64,000 bases of DNA from Chelatococcus sp. HY11 (GTDB taxonomy: Bacteria; Pseudomonadota; Alphaproteobacteria; Rhizobiales; Beijerinckiaceae), in NCBI RefSeq assembly GCF_018398335.1, contig NZ_JAHBRX010000001.1, positions 4,456,001-4,520,000 on the forward strand, read 5' to 3'. The first letter of the stretch is position 1. Every line of letters begins with the position of its first letter. Below, in pieces: positions 55,635 through 64,000 of the stretch. Made by a program: the position numbers and the translations under genes. The notes under the pieces are model-generated. The model did not search any database. It was not told where the DNA came from and worked only from the letters and a program-made list of their open reading frames with translations.

Positions 55635-57239
55635 ATGAAAATCCGCTTTGGCCGCTACACCGCATTTGTCCTCTGCGTGTTGGGTTTTCTCGCGGCCCTG
55701 TTGCTTGGGCCAGGCGGCCTTTGGGGGCTGATCCTTCTCGCCGTGTTCGCCGGACTGTCGCTTCTGGGCGTTTGGGATCTTGTCCAGACGCAGCATTCGG
55801 TGCTGCGCAACTATCCCGTCATCGGCCATGTGCGTTGGCTGGTCGAGATGATACGGCCGGAGATCCGTCAGTATCTTTTGGAAAACGAGACCGAGGCGGC
55901 CCCCTTTTCGCGCGCGCAGCGCTCGCTCGTTTATCGCCGCGCGAAGGAGGCGCCGTCCGACCATCCCTTCGGCACGCTCATGGACGTCTATGCCAACGAT
56001 TATGAGTTCATCCAGCAATCTTTGACGCCGGTTGAAACGCCCGATCCCAACAAGTTTCGCATCACCATCGGCAATGACCAGTGCGGTCAGCCCTATTCGG
56101 CGAGCATCTTCAACATCTCGGCCATGAGTTTCGGCGCCCTGTCCGCCAATGCCATCCGCGCGCTGAACAGGGGCGCGGCACTCGGTGGCTTCTATCATGA
56201 CACCGGTGAAGGCAGCATCAGCCCCTACCATCGCGAAAACGGTGGCGACATAGTCTGGCAGGTCGCCAGCGGCTATTTCGGTTGCCGCGACAGCGATGGC
56301 CGGTTCGATCCGGAGCGTTTCGCCGCGCAGGCCAGGTCGCAGCAGGTCAAGATGATCGAGCTGAAGCTCAGCCAGGGCGCGAAGCCGGGCCATGGCGGGG
56401 TTCTGCCCGGCGCCAAGGTCACCCCCGAAATCGCCGCCACGCGCGGCGTGCCGATCGGCGTCGATTGCGTTTCGCCCGCGCGGCACTCGGCCTTCAACAC
56501 GCCGCTGGAGATGATGGCCTTCCTGCAGACGCTGCGTGAACTCTCCGGCGGCAAGCCGGTGGGCTTCAAGCTTTGCATCGGCTTGCCCTGGGAATTCATG
56601 GCCATCGTGAAGGCCATGCGGGCGTCGGGGATCGTTCCCGACTTCATCGTCATCGACGGCGGCGAAGGCGGCACTGGCGCGGCGCCTGTCGAATTCAGCG
56701 ACCACATCGGCGTGCCCATGCGCGAAGGCCTGCTCTTCGTGCACAACACCCTGGTTGGCGCCGGGCTGCGCGATAAAGTGCGGATTGGCGTTGCCGGAAA
56801 GCTGGTCAGCGCCTTCGACGTCGCCGCGGTCCTCGCAATTGGCGCCGACTGGGTCAATTCGGCCCGGGGCTTCATGTTCGCCCTGGGCTGCATCCAGTCC
56901 CTGAGCTGCCATACCAATCGCTGCCCGGTGGGAGTCGCAACCCAGGATCTGAAGCGCAGCCGCGCACTTGTCGTGCCGGATAAGGCCGAGCGGGTCAGGA
57001 GCTATCACCAGCGGACGGTGCAGGCGCTGGCTGACATGCTGGGCGCCGCCGGGCTGAGCCATCCCGATGACCTGCGCCCGCATCATCTGGTGCACCGGAT
57101 CAGTTCCACCGAGCTCCGGCAGTTCGATCGCATGCACTATTTCGCGGAACCGAACGACCTCATCGAACGGCGGGCAGCGGCGACCTTCTACCAGGACAAC
57201 TGGGACTTGGCGCAGGCGGGGAGCTTCGCGCGGGCCTGA
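55635..57239 (+). CDS. Membrane-anchored FMN-binding glutamate synthase-family protein
   Basis: A 534-residue protein equal to the FMN synthase domain of GltB without the glutaminase domain. Two N-terminal hydrophobic helices (TAFVLCVLGFLAALLLG and LILLAVFAGLSLLGV) anchor it, then ISAMSFGALSANAIRALNRG, GEGSISPYHRENGGD, KPGHGGVLPG, IDGGEGGTGAAP and the Fe-S-type [14 protein letters not shown] are as in GltB. Without an amidotransferase the nitrogen donor would have to be ammonia or another subunit, and the real reaction is uncertain. AGGGAGGAAC precedes ATG 55635. Flanked on both sides by family C repeats. Confidence 0.9.
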   Translation: MKIRFGRYTAFVLCVLGFLAALLLGPGGLWGLILLAVFAGLSLLGVWDLVQTQHSVLRNYPVIGHVRWLVEMIRPEIRQYLLENETEAAPFSRAQRSLVYRRAKEAPSDHPFGTLMDVYANDYEFIQQSLTPVETPDPNKFRITIGNDQCGQPYSASIFNISAMSFGALSANAIRALNRGAALGGFYHDTGEGSISPYHRENGGDIVWQVASGYFGCRDSDGRFDPERFAAQARSQQVKMIELKLSQGAKPGHGGVLPGAKVTPEIAATRGVPIGVDCVSPARHSAFNTPLEMMAFLQTLRELSGGKPVGFKLCIGLPWEFMAIVKAMRASGIVPDFIVIDGGEGGTGAAPVEFSDHIGVPMREGLLFVHNTLVGAGLRDKVRIGVAGKLVSAFDVAAVLAIGADWVNSARGFMFALGCIQSLSCHTNRCPVGVATQDLKRSRALVVPDKAERVRSYHQRTVQALADMLGAAGLSHPDDLRPHHLVHRISSTELRQFDRMHYFAEPNDLIERRAAATFYQDNWDLAQAGSFARA

Positions 57240-57283
57240 CGGAGCGGGCTATAGAAACGGCTGTTTTTGGATGCAATCCCGCC

Positions 57284-57430
57284 GTCATTCCGGGGCGCCG
57301 CCTCAGCGAGGAGCCCGGAATCCATAAACACGAGGTCTGACAAGAAGACGCGTCGAACTGTGCCCGCTACCGATTGACGGTCGCGTTCATGGGTTCCGGG
57401 CTCGGACCTTTCGGCCCGCCCCGGAATGAC
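57284..57430. repeat. 145-bp repeat with terminal inverted repeats, family C (copy 2)
   Basis: Same termini (GTCATTCCGGGGC and GCCCCGGAATGAC) and same inner layout as 55287-55432, with a diverged centre. It follows the FMN glutamate-synthase-like gene and lies between convergent stops. Confidence 0.85.
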
Positions 57431-57484
57431 GCGGTGGTTGTGGACGCGGACACGCCCGCATCTCGGAGTTTAAGGCCGGGAGCC

Positions 57485-59335
57485 TTATCCGGCGATATCG
57501 AGGGCCTGCTTCATGCGGCGATCGAAGCCGTAGATGTCATTGCGCGTGGTCACGCGGCCGCCGTTGTCCACCGAGAGGGTGAAATAAACGAGGTGGATCG
57601 GCAGAGGCTCCTGCAGCTTGATCAGGCGCTCGCCCTTGCCGATGAGCTTGCGCATCCGCTCTTCCGTCCAGTCCTTGCCCAGCACGAGCTCCGCCAGCCG
57701 AAACGGCTGCTCCACGCGCACGCAGCCATGGCTGTAGGCGCGACGCTCGGTATTGAAGAGGCTGCGGTTCGGCGTGTCATGCAGATAGACCGCGTGGTCG
57801 TTCGGGAACATGAACTTGATAAAGCCGAGCGCGTTGCGCTCACCCGGCGGCTGCCGGACCGAGATGGAGTTGCCGCGTCGGATGACTTCGTAGCCCCGGC
57901 GGCGTGCATAGTCCGGGTCCTTTGCCAGCGCCGGCAGGAATTCCTTGCGCAGGATCGATGGCGGCACGTTCCAATACGGATTGACGATGACGTGCTGCAT
58001 CACGTGGGAGAAGACCGGCGTCGGCGATTCCGGCTTGCCGACGATCACACGGGTCGTTTGCTCCACTTCGCCTCCTTTCATGAGATCCATGCTGTAGGCA
58101 GGGATATTCACGATCAGGTAGCGATCGGAAAACGTCGGGGGCAACCACCGCCACCGTTCCATGTTGACGAGAATGTCGGCCTCGTTGAGCCGCTGCGTCG
58201 AAGGCGGGGACATCGCCGCGACCGTCTGGCGGTTCAGCACGCCGTTCGCGGGCAGGCCATTTTCCTTTTGGAAGGTGGCGACCGCCGCCGCGACCCGCTC
58301 GTCATAGGTGATCGCGTCGTTGCTTTCCAGGCCGAAACGCGCGCGGACCAGCGCCACGCGCGGGTCACGCATGCCGACTTTCAGCGCGGGCCCCTGGGGA
58401 ACGCGGACCATCGGTGTCGTGGGATGCGCCGCGCGGACCTCCGCGAGCTTGGCCTTGAGGGCCTGATAGCCCGGTTGCGGCGGGTTGTAGTCAGCAAGCA
58501 CCTCGCCCGTGTCGCCTGCATCCGCCAGGCGCCGCAACACCTCATCCGCCGCGGGCAGATCGAGCGTCGGTGTCATCAGGGCTGAAATGCGGCGCGGATT
58601 GAGACGCCCGCCGCGCGCGTCGCGGGCATAGGTCACCGCAAGCGCGGACAGCTTCAGGTCCGCTTCCGCGAGTGCTTCCGCGCGATCGGTCTTCGGCAGG
58701 ACATTGATGATCGGGATCGGATAGTCGGCCGCGTCCAGCCCTTCCTCGCCAGCCTTTTCGAGCGTCGCGATCAAGGCGCGGGCGCCGGCTGTCCATGTGT
58801 CGCCGTTCAGCCAGAGCGGCATGAAGGCGCGCTCGGCATAATAGGCACCGATGGCCTCACGTTCCGCCTTGCCGAGCCGCGCCGGACCCGGGACTGGCTG
58901 CGTGTCGAGATAGCTGGCGATCGGGCCCTTGCTCTCCGCAGGAATGGAGACGACCACGTCTGGAACGGCGATCTCCGGGAAGACCACGGTGGCGTTATCC
59001 GTGGGCGTGGCGAGGGAACCGGTGGAAATTCCGTCGCTCTGGCTCGCGGGCGCACTTCCCGGCTTATCCCGCGATACCTCGGGCTCAACCATCGCCGCGG
59101 TCGAGGCAGATTGCGGGGCGGAACCCTCATTGCCGATCGCGGCGGGCTGTTCGTTTGCCGGCTTCAGTTCGATCACGGATGAAGCCGAAGGCGGCGCGAG
59201 CGTCGCGGCATTGTCGGTGATTGCCGGCGGCGCATCCTGGGCGAAGGCCATGGGTGTCATGGCGGGGGCTATGGACAGACCGAGGCCGAGGCTTCCGAGA
59301 CCGAGTATCAAAGTCCCGGTGCAAACAATCCGCAT
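57485..59335 (-). CDS. L,D-transpeptidase, YcbB (LdtD)-type
   Basis: A 616-residue cell-wall enzyme making 3-3 cross-links. Signal peptide (LILGLGSLGLGLSIAPAMTP, cleavage near FAQD), a low-complexity linker to about 130, an LdtD-type N-terminal helical domain, a peptidoglycan-binding module (LVRARFGLESNDAITYDERV with FQKENGLPANGVLN, about 375-420) and a YkuD domain with catalytic C538 in YSHGCVRVEQPF. ATG 59335 has AGGGATATT upstream. Length and order fit YcbB well. Periplasmic. Divides convergently from the FMN enzyme gene. Confidence 0.94.
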   Translation of the reverse strand: MRIVCTGTLILGLGSLGLGLSIAPAMTPMAFAQDAPPAITDNAATLAPPSASSVIELKPANEQPAAIGNEGSAPQSASTAAMVEPEVSRDKPGSAPASQSDGISTGSLATPTDNATVVFPEIAVPDVVVSIPAESKGPIASYLDTQPVPGPARLGKAEREAIGAYYAERAFMPLWLNGDTWTAGARALIATLEKAGEEGLDAADYPIPIINVLPKTDRAEALAEADLKLSALAVTYARDARGGRLNPRRISALMTPTLDLPAADEVLRRLADAGDTGEVLADYNPPQPGYQALKAKLAEVRAAHPTTPMVRVPQGPALKVGMRDPRVALVRARFGLESNDAITYDERVAAAVATFQKENGLPANGVLNRQTVAAMSPPSTQRLNEADILVNMERWRWLPPTFSDRYLIVNIPAYSMDLMKGGEVEQTTRVIVGKPESPTPVFSHVMQHVIVNPYWNVPPSILRKEFLPALAKDPDYARRRGYEVIRRGNSISVRQPPGERNALGFIKFMFPNDHAVYLHDTPNRSLFNTERRAYSHGCVRVEQPFRLAELVLGKDWTEERMRKLIGKGERLIKLQEPLPIHLVYFTLSVDNGGRVTTRNDIYGFDRRMKQALDIAG

Positions 59336-59484
59336 CGCAATATCCCTATCAGCGCGACCATCACGATCGACGCGACTGAGAAAAGTTTCATGGCGGTATC
59401 CAGAGGATGTGACAACCCGCTGGAGCCCGGTGGGCGAGGTTTGGTGCAAACTGCCGACGCGCCGTGTCCCGGGGGACACATCCC

Positions 59485-60978
59485 CTAGCCGGGGTCAGCG
59501 GCTGGCTCGCCCCCGTCCACGTTGTCCAATAACCCCATATCCTTGAGTTTTCGGTAAAGCGTGGACCGACCAATCCCGAGTTTCCGCGAAACTTCGGACA
59601 TGTGGCCGCGGTAGTGGCGGAGGGCGAAGCGGATAGCTTCTGCTTCGACCTCCTCGAGCGGCCTGAGCTCGCCCTGTCCATCGAGCAGCGTAATCGCGCT
59701 GGGGTCGCGGACCTCCACGCGCACCACTTCCTGCGGCGGGGGCGCGGCTGGCACCGCCTCGGCGGGCGGGGCGGGAGGCACGCGCACCTCGAAGCCTTCC
59801 ATCTGGGCGGCGATCTGGGGGAACTCCGCCATCGTCAGTTCATCCCCATCGGCGAGGACGACGGCGCGGAACAGGACGTTCTCCAACTGGCGCACATTGC
59901 CGGGCCAGGTGTAGCGGGCGAGCATGTCCAGCGCGTCCTGGGACAGGCCACGTACGCGCTTGCCTTCCTCCGCCGCGAAACGCGCGAGGAACGTCATGGC
60001 GAGGCCGGGGATGTCCTCCGGTCGCGACCGGAGCGGCGGCAGCGTCATGGGAAAGACGTTGAGGCGATAGTAGAGATCCTCGCGGAACTGACCGCGCTTC
60101 ACGAGATCGAGCAGGCTCTTGTTGGTTGCCGAGATGAGGCGGATATCGACCTTGATCGACTTGCGCCCACCGACGGGATCGACCTCGCCTTCCTGAATGG
60201 CGCGCAGCAGTTTTACCTGCGCATCCAAGGGCAACTCGCCGATTTCATCAAGGAAGAGCGTGCCGCCGCTCGCCTCGACGAATTTGCCGACGTGCTTGTC
60301 GGTGGCGCCGGTGAAGGCTCCCTTTTCGTGGCCGAAGAGGATGGACTCGACGAGATTCTCAGGGATGGCGCCGCAGTTCACAGTGACGAACGGCTTGCCA
60401 CGACGCTCTCCCGATCCCTGGATGGCACGCGCCATGACTTCCTTGCCGACGCCCGATTCTCCCTCGATCAGGACCGGAATCATCGAGCGCGCGGCACGCT
60501 CGGCGAGCCTGAGCGCACGCCCCATGTCCGCGCTGCGGGTCGTGATGTCCTTGATCGACAGCGCGCCGGCGGCGCGCCGCGACATGCGCCGGATTTCGCT
60601 TTCGAGCGCTCCGGTGCGCAGTGCATTCTTGATGGAGAACTGGAGACGCTCGGCGCCGACTGGCTTCACGACGAAGTCGGCTGCACCGGCGCGCATGGCC
60701 GAGACCACCGTTTCGATGGAGCCATGGGCCGTCTGTACGATGACCGGCACGTCGATCCCGCGTTCGCGCATCGCGCTCAGAACGCCCATGCCGTCGAGAT
60801 CCGGCATCACGAGGTCGAGCACGACGAGATCGAAGGGAGACGCCGTTTGTTCGCTCAGTCTATCGAGCGCGGCCTGTCCCGTTTCGGCGATCGCCGCCTC
60901 ATAGCCGAAGCGGCGGACCATCGCTTCGAGAAGGCGGCGCTGTACAGGGTCGTCATCGACGATGAGGATGCTCGTCAT
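59485..60978 (-). CDS. Sigma-54-dependent response regulator, NtrC family
   Basis: A 497-residue transcription activator. Receiver domain residues 1-120 with phospho-acceptor D55 (VVLDLVMPDLDG); AAA+ domain with Walker A GESGVGKE, the sigma-54 contact loop KGAFTGA, and Walker B GTLFLDEIGELPL; a linker rich in Pro/Ala, and a C-terminal Fis-type helix-turn-helix (MSEVSRKLGIGRSTLYRKLKDMG). All parts needed for sigma-54 activation are intact. No histidine kinase gene is adjacent, so its signal is unknown. It lies 149 bp upstream of the L,D-transpeptidase gene on the same strand. Confidence 0.94.
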   Translation of the reverse strand: MTSILIVDDDPVQRRLLEAMVRRFGYEAAIAETGQAALDRLSEQTASPFDLVVLDLVMPDLDGMGVLSAMRERGIDVPVIVQTAHGSIETVVSAMRAGAADFVVKPVGAERLQFSIKNALRTGALESEIRRMSRRAAGALSIKDITTRSADMGRALRLAERAARSMIPVLIEGESGVGKEVMARAIQGSGERRGKPFVTVNCGAIPENLVESILFGHEKGAFTGATDKHVGKFVEASGGTLFLDEIGELPLDAQVKLLRAIQEGEVDPVGGRKSIKVDIRLISATNKSLLDLVKRGQFREDLYYRLNVFPMTLPPLRSRPEDIPGLAMTFLARFAAEEGKRVRGLSQDALDMLARYTWPGNVRQLENVLFRAVVLADGDELTMAEFPQIAAQMEGFEVRVPPAPPAEAVPAAPPPQEVVRVEVRDPSAITLLDGQGELRPLEEVEAEAIRFALRHYRGHMSEVSRKLGIGRSTLYRKLKDMGLLDNVDGGEPAADPG

Positions 60979-61350
60979 GCAGGCCGTTGTTGGTTAGAGG
61001 GAAGGGCGAGATAGACGCGTCGCCCATGGCGATACCCATGGGCGAAGCAATCCCTGCTGTGAAGTTGGCTGTCGAGGACAGAGTCTTGCGCGCAAGCCCG
61101 CCCACGCAAGCATCTTTCCCCGGGCCGACATTGCTGCCGAATCGTGCTGTGTCGTTTCGGGCCAATGCTCCACATCAAATGTAAAGCTCTTGTTAATGAC
61201 GCGTACGAAAACCTTGGCTGATCAATCGCAGCATCGCGGGCATTGATCAAAAGGCTCTTGCGACCCAATTAATAGGACGTGTTCTGGCCCCTTGCACGCC
61301 GATGGCACGAATGGCGGCCCGACCCCGAATACCTCTAGGAAAGAGAGACG
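60979..61350. other. Divergent intergenic region upstream of oligoendopeptidase F
   Basis: No gene. It holds an inverted repeat TGATCAAT (61219-61226) and ATTGATCA (61242-61249) separated by 15 bases, a possible operator or hairpin. Promoters for the regulator gene (left) and the peptidase gene (right) are expected here. Confidence 0.4.
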
Positions 61351-63147
61351 ATGTCGACTGTGAATGCCGCGGACCAGCTGCCGGAATGGGATCTGACGCA
61401 ACTTTATCCGGGTATGGATTCGCAGGCGTTCGCTGCGGATCTCGCCAGGGCGGAAGCCGAGAGCAAGTCATTCGCCGAGACGTATCGCGGCAAGCTTGAG
61501 GCGCTGGCCCGCGGCGCCGACGCGAGCGCGGCGCTCGCCGAGCCGCTGAAGGCCTATGAAGCGCTGGAGGATCTCCTCGGGCGCATCATGGCCTATGCCT
61601 CGCTCGTTTATGCCGGCGATACCACCGATCCGGTCCGCGCCAAATTCTATGGGGACACCCAGGACCGGTTGACGACGGCGAGTTCCGATCTCCTGTTCTT
61701 CACGCTGGAGCTCAACCGCATCGACGAGGCGCTGTTGAGCCTGGCCACGAAGGATGGTCCGCTCGCTCATTGGCGCCCATGGATCGAGGACATCGCCAAG
61801 GACAAGCCTTACCAGCTCGACGACAAGCTGGAGCAGTTGTTCCATGAGAAGTCTGTGACCGGGCGCGGCGCATGGAACCGACTGTTCGATGAGACCATGT
61901 CGTCGCTGCGCTTCAAGCTCGATGGGCAGGAGCTGACCCTTGAGCCGACATTGAACCGCCTGCAGGATCCGGACGGCGCGGTGCGCAAGCGCGCCGCGGA
62001 TGCGCTGGCCGAGGTGTTCAAGGCGAATCTGCGGACCTTCGCGCTGATCACCAACACCCTTGCCAAGGACAAGGAGATTTCGGATCGCTGGCGTGGCTTT
62101 TCCGGCGTGGCCGACTCGCGCCATCTTGCCAATCGCGTGGAGCCCGAGGTCGTCGAGGCGCTAGTGACCGCGGTGCGCGAAGCCTATCCGCGCCTCTCCC
62201 ACCGCTACTACGCGCTGAAGGCGCGCTGGTTCGGCATGGACGCGCTGAACCACTGGGATCGCAACGCGCCGCTGCCGAAGCTCGACCTGCCCGCTATCCC
62301 ATGGTCGCAGGCGCGCGATACCGTCCTCGGCGCTTACGGCGATTTCTCGCCGCGCATGGCCAATATCGCCAAGCGCTTCTTCGATGAACGCTGGATCGAT
62401 GCCCCTGTGCGGCCGGGCAAGGCGCCAGGCGCCTTCGCGCATCCCACCGTCCCCTCGGCGCATCCCTATGTGCTGCTCAACTATCAGGGCAAGCCGCGTG
62501 ATGTGATGACGCTCGCCCATGAACTCGGCCATGGCGTCCACCAGGTGCTTGCCGCACCGAACGGCGCGCTGATGGCGCCGACGCCATTGACGCTCGCGGA
62601 GACGGCTTCCGTCTTCGGTGAGATGCTGACGTTCCGGAAGCTTCTCGCCGAGACCACCGCGCCGAGCCAGCGCAAGGCGATGCTGGCGGCGAAGGTCGAG
62701 GACATGATCAATACGGTCGTGCGCCAGATCGCCTTCTACAGCTTCGAGTTCAAGGTTCATACGGAGCGCCGGCAAGGCGAACTGACCTCGGCTCGCCTTG
62801 GCGAAATGTGGCTCGAGGTGCAGCGCGAGAGCCTGGGGCCGGCTATCCGTCTCGGTGAAGGCTACGAGACGTTCTGGACCTATATCCCGCATTTCATCCA
62901 CTCGCCGTTCTATGTCTACGCCTATGCATTCGGCGATTGTCTCGTGAACTCGCTCTATGGGGTCTATCAGCGCACGCCCGATGGCTTCGTCGAGCGGTAT
63001 TTCGACATGCTCTCGGCGGGCGGCACCAAGCATCATACGGAGCTCCTGGCGCCGTTCGGGCTCGATGCGCGCGATCCAGCCTTCTGGCAGATAGGCCTGT
63101 CGATGATCGCGGGTCTCATCGATGAGCTGGAGGCGATGGACGACTGA
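61351..63147 (+). CDS. pepF: Oligoendopeptidase F, M3 family
   Basis: A 598-residue cytosolic zinc metallopeptidase cleaving short peptides. The zinc motif is H390-E391-x-x-H394 in TLAHELGHGVHQVL, with the third ligand glutamate expected in LAETASVFGEML about 25 residues on; DFSPRMANIAKRFFDERWID and FIHSPFYVYAYAFGDCLV are other M3B landmarks. AGGAAAGAGAG precedes ATG 61351. Full length for the pepF/M3 clade typical of alphaproteobacteria. Monocistronic as far as seen, followed by repeats. Confidence 0.95.
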   Translation: MSTVNAADQLPEWDLTQLYPGMDSQAFAADLARAEAESKSFAETYRGKLEALARGADASAALAEPLKAYEALEDLLGRIMAYASLVYAGDTTDPVRAKFYGDTQDRLTTASSDLLFFTLELNRIDEALLSLATKDGPLAHWRPWIEDIAKDKPYQLDDKLEQLFHEKSVTGRGAWNRLFDETMSSLRFKLDGQELTLEPTLNRLQDPDGAVRKRAADALAEVFKANLRTFALITNTLAKDKEISDRWRGFSGVADSRHLANRVEPEVVEALVTAVREAYPRLSHRYYALKARWFGMDALNHWDRNAPLPKLDLPAIPWSQARDTVLGAYGDFSPRMANIAKRFFDERWIDAPVRPGKAPGAFAHPTVPSAHPYVLLNYQGKPRDVMTLAHELGHGVHQVLAAPNGALMAPTPLTLAETASVFGEMLTFRKLLAETTAPSQRKAMLAAKVEDMINTVVRQIAFYSFEFKVHTERRQGELTSARLGEMWLEVQRESLGPAIRLGEGYETFWTYIPHFIHSPFYVYAYAFGDCLVNSLYGVYQRTPDGFVERYFDMLSAGGTKHHTELLAPFGLDARDPAFWQIGLSMIAGLIDELEAMDD

Positions 63148-63235
63148 CGGTGAGGGGCCCTGTTTGTTTCAAGGGCGATAAACGCCGCCGCCGTGGGCGC
63201 CGGAGCATCGTTTCCGGCCTCATACCGGCGTCGCA

Positions 63236-63298
63236 CCCCACCCGACCTCGCTGACGCGAGGCCACCCTCCCCTGAAGGGGAGGGATCGGCGCGGGTCC
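63236..63298. repeat. Dispersed palindromic repeat, family A (copy 2)
   Basis: CCCCACCCGACCTCGCTGAC start, GCGAGG, then CCCTCCCC/GGGGAGGG stem, nearly the same as 2266-2323. It forms, with copy 3, an inverted pair. Confidence 0.88.
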
Positions 63299-63389
63299 TT
63301 ACGGGGGACATGCTAGTCAATCACCGCGGTTCCTGACCCCGATTGACCTGCATAGGCGGAGATCTTGAACGCTCCGCGCCAGCCACCGC

Positions 63390-63441
63390 GATCCCTCCCC
63401 TCAAGGGGAGGGTGGCCTCGCGTCAGCGAGGTCGGGTGGGG
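63390..63441. repeat. Dispersed palindromic repeat, family A (copy 3, inverted)
   Basis: The reverse complement of copy 2 with one or two changes in the loop, ending GGTCGGGTGGGG. Copies 2 and 3 can pair over about 50 bases across a spacer of about 90 bases. Confidence 0.88.
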
Positions 63442-63662
63442 TTTCCACCGACGGCCGCGGCACTTCCAGAATCTCACCATTGCCTGAGCGATCGGCATGT
63501 TCGAGTGATTGCCTAATTTTTAGGCTTCGGCTGGCTCTGCCCAATTTACGGGATCCTTGCGCCTCAAAGCGATGCCTGCGATGCGACTGTTGGCACGCGC
63601 ATTGCAAAACCCTATCGTGGGGGCAAGCCAATCGGCTGCCATAAAACGGAGGGCGATCCCAA

Positions 63663-64000
63663 ATGACGGCCTTCGACGAGATGCATGGTTTCACCACGCA
63701 CACCGGGGAAACGAATGTTCGCGTCGCCTATGAGCGATTGAGGACCTGGCTCGAGGATACCCCGGCCGATCTCCTCGCGACTCGCCGCAGTCAGGCGGAG
63801 CTGTTTTTTCGGCGCATAGGTATAACTTTCGCCGTCTATGGCGAGGCGGAAATGAGCGAGCGGCTCATTCCATTCGACATCATCCCGCGTGTTCTCATGA
63901 AAAAGGAGTGGGAGGGGGTCGAGAAAGGCCTTCGCCAGCGCGTCAACGCTCTCAACGCCTTTCTGGGCGATGTCTACGGCCCGCGTGAGAGCATCAAGGC
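63663..64000 (+). CDS. Circularly permuted ATP-grasp protein, N-terminal part (cut by window edge)
   Basis: A frame from ATG 63663 (GGAGG ten bases upstream) runs off the right edge after about 112 residues. MTAFDEMHGFTTHTGETNVR is followed by AYERLRTWLEDTP, ITFAVYGEAEMSERLIPFDI, IPRVLMKKEWEGVEKGLRQR and LNAFLGDVYG, the well-known N-terminus of the type 2 circularly permuted ATP-grasp family (DUF404/DUF407). These often sit with an alpha-E domain protein, a transglutaminase and a peptidase in an uncharacterised peptide-ligation operon; those genes, if present, lie beyond the window. Confidence 0.92.
   Translation, partial: MTAFDEMHGFTTHTGETNVRVAYERLRTWLEDTPADLLATRRSQAELFFRRIGITFAVYGEAEMSERLIPFDIIPRVLMKKEWEGVEKGLRQRVNALNAFLGDVYGPRESIK

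Larger units (their letters stand above)
63148..63662. other. Repeat-bearing intergenic region
   Basis: Roughly 515 bp with no supported gene, carrying two inverted copies of palindrome family A. The last 150 bp before 63663 are less GC-rich and should hold the promoter of the ATP-grasp gene. Confidence 0.5.

Noticed and set aside
55263..57137. A 624-codon minus-strand frame
   Set aside because: Antisense to the FMN glutamate-synthase-like gene, which has clear catalytic motifs; the antisense product is low in hydrophobic core patterns.
63148..63662. Possible CRISPR array because of repeated GC-rich units
   Set aside because: Only two copies, in inverted orientation, each palindromic, with one spacer of about 90 bases; not an array.

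Overview
The window is about 64 kb of GC-rich (mid-60s %) chromosome from an alphaproteobacterium of the order Hyphomicrobiales (Rhizobiales), probably near Chelatococcus, Bosea or Methylobacterium. The grounds are gene families and RNAs typical of that order: homospermidine synthase, CpdR, the GapR-type DUF2312 protein, DUF1036 next to pyruvate kinase, DUF882, DUF2937, a ROSE-controlled Hsp20, a suhB/alpha-r8-type sRNA, cysteine-free L36, and dispersed GC-rich palindromes. No prophage, insertion sequence, CRISPR array or plasmid gene is visible. Genus-level placement is inference.

Layout. 1-4.0 kb: DMT-type exporter (cut by the edge), MarR regulator, creatininase-family amidohydrolase and a Tat-exported OpgD/OpgG-type glucan protein. 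4-8 kb: polyamine locus with a structured leader, ornithine decarboxylase, a GNAT acetyltransferase and homospermidine synthase. 8.2-14.7 kb: a zinc-starvation locus on the minus strand. It reads from a Zur-like box through a 46-codon His-rich membrane peptide overlapping znuC, then znuC, znuB, znuA, a COG0523 GTPase, a WD40-like protein and a 92-residue protein. 15-18.3 kb: two more OpgD/OpgG paralogues in tandem. 18.4-22.8 kb: small membrane protein, AMI1-like amidase, DUF1045 (2H phosphoesterase fold), and a NicO metal transporter with a periplasmic DUF1007 partner. 22.9-26.5 kb: fused indolepyruvate ferredoxin oxidoreductase.

26.5-27.6 kb is a small AT-rich patch carrying an orphan HAD-like gene. 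27.6-34.7 kb: ferrochelatase, an SPFH protein, an outer-membrane barrel, an MltB-type lytic transglycosylase and a DUF459 SGNH-like protein that seems to lack its catalytic residues. 34.8-41 kb: gltD and gltB. 41.5-46.3 kb: threonine aldolase, a secreted protein, Hsp20 with RpoH promoter and ROSE thermometer, a lysophospholipase-like hydrolase, and a HisN/IMPase phosphatase with a divergent sRNA. 46.6-52.9 kb: two N-formylglutamate amidohydrolase-like genes, cpdR, tRNA-Val(GAC), rpmJ, a TPR protein, DUF1036-pyk and gapR. 53-64 kb: DUF882 peptidase-like protein, a membrane-anchored FMN glutamate-synthase-like protein flanked by 145-bp repeats, a YcbB-type L,D-transpeptidase, a sigma-54 response regulator, oligoendopeptidase F and the start of a circularly permuted ATP-grasp protein.

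Most of the window is housekeeping: nitrogen assimilation, heme, glycolysis, cell wall and cell-cycle proteolysis. The parts most worth a second look are the small His-rich peptide in the Zur-controlled znu operon, the attenuator-like leader of the decarboxylase gene, the orphan HAD gene in its AT-rich patch, and the degenerate SGNH protein. All positions and motifs were read by eye. Family names rest on motif recognition, not on database searches.
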